Below are positions 11,576-22,737 of a stretch of 64,000 nt of DNA, piece by piece. The position numbers were made by a program, and so were the translations under genes. The first letter of the stretch is position 1. The number at the start of each line of letters is the position of its first letter. The notes beneath the pieces were generated by a model. It did no database searches and was not told where the DNA came from. It saw nothing but the letters and a program-made list of their open reading frames with translations. Location: positions 310,001 through 374,000 of the forward strand of contig JAPPLJ010000030.1 in NCBI GenBank assembly GCA_028819475.1, read 5' to 3'. Origin of the DNA: Rhodospirillaceae bacterium (GTDB taxonomy: Bacteria; Pseudomonadota; Alphaproteobacteria; Bin65).

Positions 11576-12451
11576 TCAACCTTTCATCGCGGCGAGCATG
11601 GTGTCGCCGATCGCCGCCGGCGAATCCGCGACGTGGAAGCCGGCGCCTTTCATCGCCTCGATCTTGTCGCCCGCGGTGCCCTTGCCGCCGGCGATGATCG
11701 CACCGGCGTGGCCCATGCGCCGGCCGGGCGGCGCGGTGAGGCCGGCGATGAAGCCGGTGATCGGCTTGGCGGTGCCCGACGCCCTGTAGAAGTCTGCCGC
11801 CTCTTCCTCCGCCGTGCCGCCGATCTCGCCGATCATGACGATGCCCTCTGTCTCGTCGTCGGCCAGGAATATCTCCAGGCAGTCGATGAAATCGGTGCCG
11901 TTGACCGGATCGCCGCCGATGCCGATGCAGGTCGATTGGCCCAGGCCCGCGGCCGTAGTCTGGGCGACCGCCTCGTAGGTCAGCGTGCCGGAGCGCGACA
12001 CGACGCCGATCCGGCCGCGCTTGTGGATATGGCCGGGCATGATGCCGATCTTGCAGGCGTCCGGCGTGATGACGCCGGGGCAGTTCGGCCCGATCAGCCG
12101 GGTCCCGGAGTTCTGCAGCGCGCGCTTGACCCGCACCATGTCGAGCACCGGGATGCCCTCGGTAATGCACACGACCAGCGCGACGCCTGCGTCGATCGCC
12201 TCCAGGATCGCGTCGGCCGCAAAGGGCGGCGGGACGTAGATCGCGCTGGCGTTCGCGCCGGTCTGCGCCACCGCCTCGCCGACCGTATCGAAGACCGGCA
12301 GGTCGAGATGGGTGGCGCCGCCCTTGCCGGGCGTGACGCCGCCGACCATCCGCGTGCCGTAGGCGATCGCCTGCTCGGAATGGAAGGTGCCCTGGCTGCC
12401 GGTGAAGCCCTGGCAGATCACCCTGGTGTTCTCGTCGACCAGTACCGCCAT
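11576..12451 (-). CDS. sucD: Succinyl-CoA synthetase alpha subunit
   Basis: The 291-residue subunit binds CoA in its N-terminal Rossmann domain ([18 protein letters not shown], residues 15-32) and carries the phosphorylated histidine H248 in [14 protein letters not shown]. With SucC it makes succinate and ATP or GTP from succinyl-CoA. The NCPG motif near residue 124 is conserved. Its start is 2 bases after the sucC stop, so translation is coupled and subunit stoichiometry is kept. Confidence 0.97.
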   Translation of the reverse strand: MAVLVDENTRVICQGFTGSQGTFHSEQAIAYGTRMVGGVTPGKGGATHLDLPVFDTVGEAVAQTGANASAIYVPPPFAADAILEAIDAGVALVVCITEGIPVLDMVRVKRALQNSGTRLIGPNCPGVITPDACKIGIMPGHIHKRGRIGVVSRSGTLTYEAVAQTTAAGLGQSTCIGIGGDPVNGTDFIDCLEIFLADDETEGIVMIGEIGGTAEEEAADFYRASGTAKPITGFIAGLTAPPGRRMGHAGAIIAGGKGTAGDKIEAMKGAGFHVADSPAAIGDTMLAAMKG

Positions 12452-12453
12452 GG

Positions 12454-13650
12454 CTACGCCGCCTCCTTCACGGCTGTCACGACCTTCTCCGCCGCGTCGG
12501 CCAGGTCGTCGGCCGAGGTGATCGGCAGGCCGGAGTCGGCGAGGATCTTCTTGCCCAGGTCGACATTCGTGCCGGCCAGGCGCACGACCAGCGGAACGTG
12601 CAGGCTGACCTCCCGCGCCGCCGCCACCACGCCCTCGGCGATCACGTCGCAGCGCATGATGCCGCCGAAAATGTTGACCAGGATGCCTTCGACGTTGGGA
12701 TCGCTGAGGATGATCTTGAAGGCGGTGGTGACCCGCTCACGGGTCGCGCCGCCGCCGACATCGAGGAAATTGGCCGGCTCGGCGCCATAGAGCTTGATGA
12801 TGTCCATCGTGCCCATGGCGAGGCCGGCGCCGTTGACCATGCAGCCGATGGTGCCGTCCAGCTTGACATAGTTGAGATCGTGCCGCGCGGCCTCCAGTTC
12901 CGCCGGGTCCTCCTCGTCCTCGTCGCGCAGCTCGGCGACGTCGGGATGGCGGTAGAGCGCGTTGTCATCGAAGTTCATCTTGGCGTCGAGGGCGAGCACC
13001 TCGCCGTCCCCGGTTACGACCAGCGGGTTGATCTCGACCAGGCTGGCGTCGAGTTCGGTGAAGGCCTTGTACATCGCCGTGAGGAACCGGGTCGCCGATT
13101 TCACCTGGTTGCCCTCCAGGCCGAGGCCGAAGGCGACGGTACGGCAATGGTGCGCCTGAATGCCGGTCGCCGGGTCGATGGCGACGCGGATGATCTTCTC
13201 CGGCGTCTCCTCGGCGACCTGCTCGATGTCCATGCCGCCCTCGGTCGAGGCCATGACGGTGACCCGGCTGGTCGCGCGGTCGAGCAGGACGGAGAGGTAA
13301 AGCTCCCGGGCGATGTCGCAACCGTCCTCGATGTAGAGGCGCTTGACCTCCTTGCCTTCCGGGCCGGTCTGCTTGGTGACCAGCACCTGGCCGAGCATGG
13401 CGTCGGCATTCGCGCGCACATCCTCGACCGATTTCACGACCCGCACGCCGCCCTTGCCGTCGGGATCGTTCCGGAAGCGGCCGGCGCCCCGGCCGCCGGC
13501 ATGGATCTGGGATTTGACGACCCAGACCGGGCCGCCGGTCTTCTCGGCCTGCTTGGCCGCCTCGTCCGGCGTCCAGGCGACGCCGCCGTCCGGCACCGCG
13601 ATGCCGTAGCGGCGCATCAGCTCCTTGGCCTGATACTCGTGGATGTTCAT
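12454..13650 (-). CDS. sucC: Succinyl-CoA synthetase beta subunit
   Basis: The 398-residue ATP-grasp subunit starts with [16 protein letters not shown], contains [10 protein letters not shown] (nucleotide binding, about residues 46-55), EINPLVVT (metal ligand region, near 207) and the C-terminal [10 protein letters not shown] motif that interacts with SucD. The length is standard. It is 50 bases downstream of mdh and 2 bases upstream of sucD. Confidence 0.97.
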   Translation of the reverse strand: MNIHEYQAKELMRRYGIAVPDGGVAWTPDEAAKQAEKTGGPVWVVKSQIHAGGRGAGRFRNDPDGKGGVRVVKSVEDVRANADAMLGQVLVTKQTGPEGKEVKRLYIEDGCDIARELYLSVLLDRATSRVTVMASTEGGMDIEQVAEETPEKIIRVAIDPATGIQAHHCRTVAFGLGLEGNQVKSATRFLTAMYKAFTELDASLVEINPLVVTGDGEVLALDAKMNFDDNALYRHPDVAELRDEDEEDPAELEAARHDLNYVKLDGTIGCMVNGAGLAMGTMDIIKLYGAEPANFLDVGGGATRERVTTAFKIILSDPNVEGILVNIFGGIMRCDVIAEGVVAAAREVSLHVPLVVRLAGTNVDLGKKILADSGLPITSADDLADAAEKVVTAVKEAA

Positions 13651-13700
13651 GCTGGCTCCCCCTGCAGGGAAATGTGCGCGGTTCCGAGCCGGGGCCGCCG

Positions 13701-15261
<1,561 letters not shown>

Positions 15262-15312
15262 GGGGTTATCTCCGTTCAGCTCCGACTGGACCTTCGGCCG
15301 GAGACCGGCTCG

Positions 15313-16104
15313 TCACGTCCGATACCCTGCATCCTTCCTGTCCATCAGGCGCATGAGCGCGGGCCATTCCAGCGTCTCGTCGGCCGCGCCGCCGTTGCCG
15401 GCGACGCCGCTGTCCCACTGGGCGGCGGTGTGTTCCTGCACCGCCCGGGCGGGCAGATTTGGGGCGCCGCCGGCCATGACGTCGAGTTGAATCTTGCAGG
15501 CCATCTCCAGATAGTAGATGCGCCGGAAGGCTTGGCTGATATTCGCCCCGCAGGCGAGCAGGCCGTGGTTGCGCAGGATCATCACGCTGCACGCGCCCAG
15601 GTCGGCGATCAGCCGGTCCTGCTCGGCCGCGTCGAGCGCGATGCCCTCATAGTCGTGGTAGGCGATGCGGTCGAGGAACTGGAAGCCGTTCTGCTCCATC
15701 GGGATCAGCCCGTCCGCCAGGCAGGAGATCGCAATGCCGGCGCGGGTGTGGGTGTGGATCACCGCGTTGAGGTCCGGCCGCGCCCGGTGGATGCAGGCAT
15801 GGATGACGTAGCCCGCCGGGTTGATCCGCGCGGCGGGATCGTCGACCGGCCGGCCGTCCAGATCGACCTTGACCAGGCTGGACGCCGTGATCTCGGAATA
15901 GTGCGGGCCGAACGGGTTGATCAGGAAATGGTGCTCCGGCCCCGGCACCCGCGCGGTGATGTGGTTGTAGATCAGGTCGGTCATGCCGAAATGATCGATC
16001 AGCCGGTAGCAGGCCGCGAGCTGGACCCGCACGTCCCACTCTTCGGCGGAGATGGCGTCGGGGCGATGGTCCGACCGGCCGGCCGGCAGCGTGGCGACGT
16101 TCAT
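15313..16104 (-). CDS. Class II aldolase/adducin family protein
   Basis: The 263-residue protein has the zinc aldolase/adducin fold. Conserved blocks are YNHITARVPGPEHHFLINPFG at about residues 45-65, the metal ligands HTHTRAG (near 117-123) and a second histidine in LRNHGLLACG. Family members act on phosphorylated sugars or, as many long-branch bacterial versions, on unknown carbonyl substrates. It diverges from the flavin reductase gene across 175 bases that presumably hold both promoters; no operator stands out. Confidence 0.82.
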   Translation of the reverse strand: MNVATLPAGRSDHRPDAISAEEWDVRVQLAACYRLIDHFGMTDLIYNHITARVPGPEHHFLINPFGPHYSEITASSLVKVDLDGRPVDDPAARINPAGYVIHACIHRARPDLNAVIHTHTRAGIAISCLADGLIPMEQNGFQFLDRIAYHDYEGIALDAAEQDRLIADLGACSVMILRNHGLLACGANISQAFRRIYYLEMACKIQLDVMAGGAPNLPARAVQEHTAAQWDSGVAGNGGAADETLEWPALMRLMDRKDAGYRT

Positions 16105-16279
16105 GGCGGTTTCCTTCCCCGTTCGGGCGCGTCATGCGGGAGGGAAGAACATGCCGCTTCCTTGGTCGGTTGTCACCCCGGCCGACCGACGGACGCGCCG
16201 GCTTTGCACAGGCGCCGACGCTCCTGTAGGACAGCGGCGAACCCCTGCCCGAGCATCCAACGCATATCCCGGAGGCGCC

Positions 16280-16906
16280 ATGTTCTACCGGCCCGGCCAC
16301 GAGCGTCACGGCCTGCCCCGCAACCCGTTCAACGCGCTGGTCGTGCCGCGGCCGATCGGCTGGATCTCCAGCCTGGCGCCCGACGGCACGGCCAACCTCG
16401 CGCCCTATTCCTTCTTCAACGCGGTCAGCTATTCGCCGCCGCAGGTGATGTTTTCCGCCGGCCCGCGGCCGCACCGCAAGGGCGAGCCCTACGATCCCAA
16501 GGATTCCCGGACCAACCCCGAGGCAACCGGCGAGTTCGTCTGCAACATGGCGACCTGGGACCTGCGCGACGCCATGAACCTCACCGCCGAGCATGTGCCG
16601 CCCGGCGTCGACGAGTTCGAGCATGCCGGGCTGACCAAGACGCCGTCCGAGACCGTCGCGCCGCCGCGGGTCGCCGAATCGCCGATCCACCTGGAATGCC
16701 GCTTTCTCCGGAGCGTGCCGCTCAATGCGTGGGAGGGCTACGGTCCGAACGTGGTGATATTCGGCGAAGTCGTGGGCATCCATATCGACGATGCGGTGCT
16801 GACCGGCGGCTTCGTCGACATGGACAAGGTCCGCCCGATCGGCCGGCTCGGCTATCTCGACTATGTCACCGTGGACGACGTCTGGACCATGCCGCGGCCG
16901 GATTGA
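16280..16906 (+). CDS. Flavin reductase family protein (FMN-binding split barrel)
   Basis: The 208-residue protein begins with HGLPRNPFNALVVPRPIGWIS, the strand that binds FMN in DIM6/NTAB-type flavin reductases, and continues with NLAPYSFFNAVSYSPPQVMF. It would reduce FMN or act as a small flavoenzyme in the cytoplasm. The ATG at 16280 follows a GGAGG site; the open frame extending upstream lacks similarity. It ends 8 bases before the facing oxidoreductase stop. Confidence 0.85.
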   Translation: MFYRPGHERHGLPRNPFNALVVPRPIGWISSLAPDGTANLAPYSFFNAVSYSPPQVMFSAGPRPHRKGEPYDPKDSRTNPEATGEFVCNMATWDLRDAMNLTAEHVPPGVDEFEHAGLTKTPSETVAPPRVAESPIHLECRFLRSVPLNAWEGYGPNVVIFGEVVGIHIDDAVLTGGFVDMDKVRPIGRLGYLDYVTVDDVWTMPRPD

Positions 16907-16914
16907 GCGGCCGT

Positions 16915-18015
16915 TCAGGCGCGCAGGGCTTCGGGATCGAACGGTTCCAGCCGGGCCGGATCGAAGGGCCGCAGGTCGACCGTCGTGGCCGCGCCGTCCG
17001 CGATCAGTTCCGCCATCGCCTCGCCGGTAGAGGGGCCGTTGAGCATGCCCCAGACGCTGTGGCCCGTGGCCACATACGGGCCGGCGACGCCCGGCACCGG
17101 CCCGATCAGCGGCAGCCCGTCCGCCGTGACCGGCCGGAAGCAGGCCTGTTCCGCCAAGACCTTCGACCCCGCCAGGTCCGGCGAGACGCAGGCGGTCAGG
17201 CGGCGCAACTGCGCAACCGCGTGGGGCTCGGGCGCGACATCGGCCGGGTCGACGGGCAGGCCTTCGTCCCCGGACGAGCCGCAGACATAGGTCGTGCCGT
17301 CCGGCCGCGGATAGAATTCGGGATGCGCGTCATCCCCGCCTTCCGTTTCGACATCGGCGAACAGCGATTCCGGCGACGGTTCGTAGTCGAAGATCAGGCT
17401 GTGCGCCTTGACGCCGAAGACGGCGGGCAGCGGCAACCAGCGGCAGGCCAGCAGCGACCAGGGCCCCAGGGCGACGACCACCGCGTCCGCCGCCAGTTCC
17501 GCATCGTCGACGATAGCGCCCGTCACCCGCCTGCCGTCGGGCGACAGGGCAAGGCCCTGGACGCAGCCCTCGACCAGCCGCGCGCCGCGTTCGGCCGCGC
17601 CCGCCATCATCGCTTCAGTGAAGGCCGCGGGATGGATCTGCGCCGTCGTCGCGGCGGTGCTGAGCCGGCCGTGGACCGCGCTGTCCGCGCCGAGCCAGTC
17701 CGGCGAAGGCAGGCGGCCGAACCGGCGTACGTCCCGCCCTTCGCGGGCGACGACGCCCAGCGCTTCGACGCGCCGGTAGCCCCAATCGCGCCAGGCGTTT
17801 CGCGCCAGTTCGGCGTGCAGGTCGAATCCGCGGCGGGCGAGCGCCGCGGCGGGCGTGCCGTCGCACCAGTCGCGCGCCAGGAAGCCGCCGGATTTGCCCG
17901 AGGCGGCGTTGGCGACGCCCGCGCGCTCGACCACGACCGCCTCGATACCGCGCAGGCTGAGGAAATACGCGATGCAGGCGCCGATCACGCCGCCGCCGCA
18001 GATCAGCACTCTCAC
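16915..18015 (-). CDS. FAD-dependent oxidoreductase (DAO family)
   Basis: The 366-residue enzyme has a dinucleotide-binding GGGVIG motif at residues 7-12, and the acidic end of strand two lies in VVVERAGV. The C-terminal DAO block comprises FRPVTADGLPLIGPV and GPYVATGHSVWGMLNGPSTG, the latter forming part of the FAD site. Relatives oxidise D-amino acids, glycine or sarcosine. The proposed start is the GTG at 18015, directly before the first beta strand; the much longer open frame upstream is antisense-like and overlaps zapE. Expression with zapE (41-base gap) is possible. Substrate unknown. Confidence 0.83.
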   Translation of the reverse strand: MRVLICGGGVIGACIAYFLSLRGIEAVVVERAGVANAASGKSGGFLARDWCDGTPAAALARRGFDLHAELARNAWRDWGYRRVEALGVVAREGRDVRRFGRLPSPDWLGADSAVHGRLSTAATTAQIHPAAFTEAMMAGAAERGARLVEGCVQGLALSPDGRRVTGAIVDDAELAADAVVVALGPWSLLACRWLPLPAVFGVKAHSLIFDYEPSPESLFADVETEGGDDAHPEFYPRPDGTTYVCGSSGDEGLPVDPADVAPEPHAVAQLRRLTACVSPDLAGSKVLAEQACFRPVTADGLPLIGPVPGVAGPYVATGHSVWGMLNGPSTGEAMAELIADGAATTVDLRPFDPARLEPFDPEALRA

Positions 18016-18056
18016 CCGACCCGTCCCCGCTCTGGCCCCGCCATCATTTCCCGCGC

Positions 18057-19211
18057 TCACTCCGCATCCTGGCGCGCTTCGAGATAGTCCTTCGACTGCA
18101 TTTCCATCAGGCGCGAGACGGTGCGCTGGAATTCCATCGCGATATGCGTGCCGCGGTAGAGGTCCTGCGGAGCGCTGGCCGCCGAGGCCAGCAGCTTGAC
18201 CTTCCGCTCGTAGAGTGTGTCGATCAGGATGGCGAAGCGCTTGACCGGGTTCTTCTCGTCGGGCCTGAAGCGCGGGATGCCGTCGATCAGCACGGTCCGG
18301 TACGCCTCGGCGATGGCGATATAGTCGGCGGCGGCGCGCGCCTCGCGGCACAGCGCGTCGAACGGGAAGCGCGCGACGCCGTGGGCGGCCAGCGGCACCG
18401 GCACGTCCCGCCCCTTGACGGTCAGCCGGGCCGGCGCGGCCTCGGCGCCGTCGGTCAGCGCTTCGAAATCCCTGTCGAGCGCCCGGGTCGCCGCCGGCCC
18501 GAGCGGCGTGCGCCAGACCTGCATGGTCATCAGCCGGGCGAGCCGGTAGTCCCGCGTCGCTTCCAGATGCAGCACGTCCAGCCTCGCCTTGAGCAGGTCG
18601 ATGAAGGGCAGGAAGAGCTGACGCTGCAAGCCGCCCTCGTAGAGCCGGTCGGGCGGCCAGTTGGAGGTGGCGACCATGATCGCGCCGCGCGCGAACAGTG
18701 CCTCGAACAGGCGGCCGAGGATCATGGCGTCGGCGATATTGACGACGTGCAGCTCGTCGAAGCAGAGCAGCCAGGCGTCGTCGGCGATGTCGGCGGCGAC
18801 CGCGGGCAGCAGGTCGTCGACCCGGCGGCCTTTTCGCGACTCGCCGCGCCGCTTGTGCAGCCGGTCCTGGATTTCCAGCATGAATTCGTGGAAGTGGACC
18901 CGGCGCTTGCGGGCGACCGGCGCGGCGTCGAAGAACAGGTCCATCAGCATGGACTTGCCGCGCCCGACACCGCCGTAGAGATAGAGACCGCGCGGCGGCT
19001 CCGGCGCCTTCCTGCTGGCAAGCCCGAAGCGCGCCAACCAGGAGCCGGCCCCGCCGGGCTCGTAACCGCGGACTGCCTGGTGCAGGCCGGTCAGTTTCTC
19101 CGCCGCCAGCGCCTGGGCCGGATCGTGGCTCAGATGCCCGGCGGCGACCCGGGCGCGCCACTCCTGCAACGGCGTCCGGGCGGGCGGGGTTCCGGCAGGA
19201 CCGTCGGCCAT
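18057..19211 (-). CDS. zapE: ZapE/AFG1-type AAA ATPase
   Basis: The 384-residue ATPase has the leading helix TPLQEWRARV, Walker A GGVGRGKS (residues 80-87), an H-rich sensor segment FHEFMLEIQDRLHK and Walker B LLCFDEL. In E. coli ZapE acts at the Z-ring, while the mitochondrial homologue AFG1 extracts inner-membrane proteins. In alphaproteobacteria the gene often sits beside TCA genes (here about 4 kb from mdh). The ATG at 19211 was preferred because it is 11 bases downstream of the previous stop; an upstream in-frame ATG would overlap that gene. Confidence 0.92.
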   Translation of the reverse strand: MADGPAGTPPARTPLQEWRARVAAGHLSHDPAQALAAEKLTGLHQAVRGYEPGGAGSWLARFGLASRKAPEPPRGLYLYGGVGRGKSMLMDLFFDAAPVARKRRVHFHEFMLEIQDRLHKRRGESRKGRRVDDLLPAVAADIADDAWLLCFDELHVVNIADAMILGRLFEALFARGAIMVATSNWPPDRLYEGGLQRQLFLPFIDLLKARLDVLHLEATRDYRLARLMTMQVWRTPLGPAATRALDRDFEALTDGAEAAPARLTVKGRDVPVPLAAHGVARFPFDALCREARAAADYIAIAEAYRTVLIDGIPRFRPDEKNPVKRFAILIDTLYERKVKLLASAASAPQDLYRGTHIAMEFQRTVSRLMEMQSKDYLEARQDAE

Positions 19212-19221
19212 CGGCGCGGTT

Positions 19222-20229
19222 TCAGCTTTCCGCCTCGTCGGCGACGCGGACATGCCGCTCCGGCGCGGCGAGGATGGCATCGACGGCGTCGGCCACCATG
19301 CGTTCGACCAGCGCGCCGGCGGCCGGCCGGTCGGCGATCAGGTCCAGCCCCTCGCCGGCGAAGGTAACCGCCATGTCGGTGTCGCCGCCGCGCTGGGCGG
19401 CGAAGAAGCGCTCGCGCATCGGCTCGCCCTCGGCACGCAAGGCGTCGTCGCGGTTATGCCACGCGTCGCTGAAGGCGTTGCGAATGGCCCGCCCGGTATA
19501 CGGCTCCGGCCAGGTCAGGCCGCGCGCCGCGTCGAAAGCCTTCGTGCGCAGCGTGTCGTCGCCGCCGGTCCGTTCGATCAACGCCTTCTGGTTCGGATGG
19601 CCCAGCGCCTCCTGCGTCGCCCAGAAGCGGGTGCCGACCAGCACGCCTTCGGCGCCCAGCATCAGGGCGGCGGCGAGCCCGCGCCCGTCGGCGATGCCGC
19701 CCGCCGCCGCGACCGGGACGGGCGCGACCGCGTCGGCAACCGCCGGGACCAGCGGCAGGGTCGCCCGGTTCGCGCCGTGGCCGCCGGCCTCCGTGCCCTG
19801 GGCGACGACGATGTCCGCACCCTTGGCGGCGACGTCCTTTGCGTCCTTCAGGGTCTGAACCTGGCAGATCAGCGCCGCGCCGGTGTCCTTCACCTTCGCG
19901 GCGTAGGGCGCGATGTCGCCGAAGGACAGCATGACCGCCGCGGGCCGGCGCTCCAGCGCGGCGTCGAGCGCGCCCGGCCGCTTGTCGAGCGCCCAGGTGA
20001 TGAAGCCGATGCCGACCGCCCGGTTGCCGGCCTTGTCGAACTCGGCCGAAATCCAGTCGTCCGAGCCCCAGCCGAGCGACGGATCGGCATAGCCGGCGCC
20101 GATCAGGCCGAGCCCGCCGGCCGCCGAAACCGCCCCGGCCAGCGCGCCGCCCGAAACCCCGCCCATCGGCGCGAGCAGGACCGGATGGTCGATGCCGAGC
20201 AGGCGGGTGATCGCGGTCGACAGCCTCAT
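19222..20229 (-). CDS. Nitronate monooxygenase-like NAD(P)H-dependent flavin enzyme
   Basis: The 335-residue TIM-barrel flavoenzyme has PVLLAPMGGVSGGALA at the first strand, VVAQGTEAGGHGANR (the FMN-phosphate and active-site histidine region, about residues 138-152), AAAGGIADGRGLAAAL and GAEGVLVGTRF. This agrees with the NMO/2-nitropropane dioxygenase family. It probably detoxifies nitronates or acts as an NADH:quinone reductase. The start at 20229 gives MRLSTAITRLLG; an ATG four codons earlier is also possible. It is followed 10 bases on by zapE. Confidence 0.85.
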   Translation of the reverse strand: MRLSTAITRLLGIDHPVLLAPMGGVSGGALAGAVSAAGGLGLIGAGYADPSLGWGSDDWISAEFDKAGNRAVGIGFITWALDKRPGALDAALERRPAAVMLSFGDIAPYAAKVKDTGAALICQVQTLKDAKDVAAKGADIVVAQGTEAGGHGANRATLPLVPAVADAVAPVPVAAAGGIADGRGLAAALMLGAEGVLVGTRFWATQEALGHPNQKALIERTGGDDTLRTKAFDAARGLTWPEPYTGRAIRNAFSDAWHNRDDALRAEGEPMRERFFAAQRGGDTDMAVTFAGEGLDLIADRPAAGALVERMVADAVDAILAAPERHVRVADEAES

Positions 20230-20377
20230 GGCCGCGGGCATAGCGGCTTTTGCCGGGCGATGGCAAAGGGAATGTCGCGTCGGCTCCTCTTGCGGGCAGT
20301 CGAAGGGTCAAACGGGATGCCGCTGCCGACTCCCGGCGCCTCAGCTCCGGTCTGCCATCCGAATCCGACTACAGGGC

Positions 20378-20406
20378 GTAGGGGAGGGTTTGAAACCCTC
20401 CCCTAC
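20378..20406. repeat. 29-bp perfect palindrome, copy 1
   Basis: Arms GTAGGGGAGGGTTT and AAACCCTCCCCTAC surround one central G with no mismatch. An identical sequence occurs at 59071-59099. Copy 1 lies between a flavoenzyme and a creatininase gene that point away from and towards it. Folded as RNA it gives an 11-bp stem with a 7-base loop, but no T-run follows. Confidence 0.85.
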
Positions 20407-20464
20407 AGTGCAGGCCGAACAGATTGAAGCCGAATTCAACGCGCAAGACGAGTGCCCGCCGCAT

Positions 20465-21286
20465 TTACTCTCCCACCGGCTCGCGCCAACCGTCGATCAC
20501 ATCCGGCGGCAGGCTGCTGATCTCGGTGACGACCTGGACCAGTACCTCCGTCGCTTCGTCGAGCAGGCGGGCGCCGGTTTCCGGGCTGGCGAGGGTGGCG
20601 TCGCCAACGGCGCCGGCGGGGTTCAGGTCCTGGGTCTGCCAGCCGAAGCCGACGGTGCGCCCGAACGGCCGCAGATGGGCGTAGGCCTGCGCCAGCTCCT
20701 CGGAGCGCGAGGCGAAGCGCGCCACCTTGCCTTCCCGCACCGCGCCGGGCCGGACCGCCTGCATGATCGAGGTCTCGGCCGCGCCGCCATGGATGCCGTG
20801 GGCCGCCTCGTGGACGCCGAAATGGCTCTCGGCCTGCCAGTAACGGTAGCCGTTGAGCGGGAAGACCAGCAATTCGTGCTTGCGGCGCAGCTTGTGGGCG
20901 ACGATGTCGAGCACCGCCGGATTGCCGCCGTGGCAGTTGAGCAGCGCCAGCTTGCGGAAGCCCGCCGCCGCGACGCCGCCGGCCAGCTCCATCAGCACCG
21001 CGATCATGGTCTCCGCCGACAGGCTGAGTGTGCCCGGAAAATCGCCGTGCTCGATGCTGACGCCGACCGGCAGGGCCGGCAGCACGAGCAGGGGCACCTT
21101 CACCGGCAGCCGCGCCACCAGCCGCTCGACCAGCGCTGTGCAGATATCGTGGTCGACCGAGACCGGCAGGTGCGGCCCGTGCTGCTCCGTCGCCGAGACC
21201 GGCTGCAGAACCACCGTCGCCGCCGGATCGAAGCCGGCGAATTCCTCGGTCGTGTGGTCGGCCCAGTAGCGGGAGCGGTTGGTCAT
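20465..21286 (-). CDS. Creatininase/creatinine amidohydrolase family protein
   Basis: The 273-residue protein has the metal-site motif TEQHGPHLPVSVDHD (about residues 32-46), the NCHGGNPAVLD block near 120 and HGGAAETS near 172, all characteristic of creatininase-like amidohydrolases. Family members act on creatinine, or on formamides in flavin and mycofactocin pathways, and most environmental versions have unknown substrates. The ATG at 21286 fits the family (MTNRSRYWADHTTEEFA); the longer frame upstream is not conserved. It is a single gene. Confidence 0.88.
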   Translation of the reverse strand: MTNRSRYWADHTTEEFAGFDPAATVVLQPVSATEQHGPHLPVSVDHDICTALVERLVARLPVKVPLLVLPALPVGVSIEHGDFPGTLSLSAETMIAVLMELAGGVAAAGFRKLALLNCHGGNPAVLDIVAHKLRRKHELLVFPLNGYRYWQAESHFGVHEAAHGIHGGAAETSIMQAVRPGAVREGKVARFASRSEELAQAYAHLRPFGRTVGFGWQTQDLNPAGAVGDATLASPETGARLLDEATEVLVQVVTEISSLPPDVIDGWREPVGE

Positions 21287-21386
21287 GGGATGCGGCAGGT
21301 CCGGCGGCGGAAGCGGGGCGCACTCTATGCGCCGCAGCCGCCGGCGGCAATTCCCGGAATGGCCGCCGCCGGGCGGAAGGGCGGAG

Positions 21387-21986
21387 TCAGAACAGCCGCC
21401 GGATTTCGTCGTGGCGCCATGCCCGCGGGTCATAGGCGATGGCGCAGCCCCACATGCCGCGCCGCGCCGCCCTGGCTTCGCGCTGGATGCCCCTGTAGCG
21501 GTTGTCATAGGCGGCGATGGCGTGGCCGTAGCGGACCAGCCATTCGTTGACGTCCTGGCCGTCATGGGTCACGACGCCAAGGGTGCGGCCGAACTTGTCG
21601 GTGCCTACGGCTTCGACCCGGACCGGCTTGCCGCCGACCTTGCGGATGAGAGCCGATTTGACGCGCGCTCCGTGATCGAACCAGCCGCCGTCCGGCCCCT
21701 TCGCCGGCTGCTCGTGTTCCGGCGCGTCTATCCCGGCGAGCCGGATTTCCTCTCCTGCCACCCGTAGACCGTCGCCATCCGCAACCCAGGCTTTGCCGGC
21801 AATCGTGCGGGGCTTTCTTTCGCCGGTCCGGTCCGCGCCGCCGCCCGGCGTGTCGGGCGTCCCGGTTTCGCGGGCGGCACGCGCAGAGACAGGAGGCGCG
21901 CGCCGGGCCGCAGGCGGCCGTTTGCGCCGGCCCTTGACGACCAGATAGACGACGACTCCGACGATGATAAGGGCAAGGAATTCCAT
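21387..21986 (-). CDS. Membrane-anchored thermonuclease-family nuclease
   Basis: The 199-residue protein has an N-terminal hydrophobic helix (about residues 3-17) followed by a basic stop-transfer stretch and a Pro/Ala-rich linker. A staphylococcal nuclease-like domain follows from about residue 62: VADGDGLRV, IRLAGIDAPEH, KFGRTLGVV, NEWLVRYGHAIAAY and the AARRGMWG end. Catalytic Arg/Glu/Asp positions appear kept in RLAGIDAPE and GRTL. The anchor suggests nuclease action at the outer face of the inner membrane. The ATG at 21986 places the helix at the very N-terminus. Confidence 0.85.
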   Translation of the reverse strand: MEFLALIIVGVVVYLVVKGRRKRPPAARRAPPVSARAARETGTPDTPGGGADRTGERKPRTIAGKAWVADGDGLRVAGEEIRLAGIDAPEHEQPAKGPDGGWFDHGARVKSALIRKVGGKPVRVEAVGTDKFGRTLGVVTHDGQDVNEWLVRYGHAIAAYDNRYRGIQREARAARRGMWGCAIAYDPRAWRHDEIRRLF

Positions 21987-22174
21987 GGCGGTCTCTGCCC
22001 GAAGATGCCGCGGCGGACGATAGGGAACCGACCGGCGCCTGTCTAGCGCCCGCCCTGCCGACACACCCCGCCGGCACGACCCCGCCGCCCCTTGTCCCGC
22101 GGCCGGCAGCCCCCATCTCCGGGCCAGACCCTGCCGGCATCGGGCAACCGGCGCTGCGAAACCCGGAGAACGGC

Positions 22175-22636
22175 ATGACAGACACCGCAATGTCCAGGGC
22201 GAGGCCCGTCGGCATCAACCATATCGCGCTCGAGGTCGGCAACATCCAGGAAGCGCTGGACTTCTACGGCGGCTTCCTCGATCTGAACGTCACCTTCCAG
22301 AACGAGAAGGCGGCCTTCATCTATTTTGGCGACCAGTTCATCAACTTCATGACCGGCCGCCGCCAGGGGCCGGACGAGGGCCGGCATTTCGGCATCGCCG
22401 TGGACGACAAGCCGCTCGCCATCGAGCGGCTGAAGGAGATGGGCGTCGAACTGCTCGACACCCGCTTTACCGATTTCCTCGACCCCTGGGGCAACCGGGT
22501 CGAACTCACCACCTACACCAACATCCAGTACACCAAGGCCGACCATATCCTGAACGGCATGGGCCTCGGACATCTGAAGAAGACATCCCAGGCGATCGAG
22601 GAACTGGCGAAGAAGGGCATGGCGCCGGAGGGGTAG
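22175..22636 (+). CDS. VOC family (glyoxalase/bleomycin-resistance fold) protein
   Basis: The 153-residue protein begins with GINHIALEVGNIQEALDFYGGFL, the first beta-alpha-beta-beta-beta module with a metal-ligand histidine (H17). It ends with FLDPWGNRVELTTY, the standard closing strand carrying a Glu ligand. Two half-modules are present, so a dimer is expected. The enzymatic role (lyase, dioxygenase or isomerase) cannot be told. A tail of about 30 residues with a charged helix follows the domain. Isolated rightward gene. Confidence 0.82.
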   Translation: MTDTAMSRARPVGINHIALEVGNIQEALDFYGGFLDLNVTFQNEKAAFIYFGDQFINFMTGRRQGPDEGRHFGIAVDDKPLAIERLKEMGVELLDTRFTDFLDPWGNRVELTTYTNIQYTKADHILNGMGLGHLKKTSQAIEELAKKGMAPEG

Positions 22637-22737
22637 GGGCAGCTCTCCGGACTATCGGGCCGTCACTGCGGCCGCGTTCGCCTTGCGTTATCGCGGCCGT
22701 TCGGCCCGGTTCGGCAGGCGCCCCGGTGGCTGCCGGT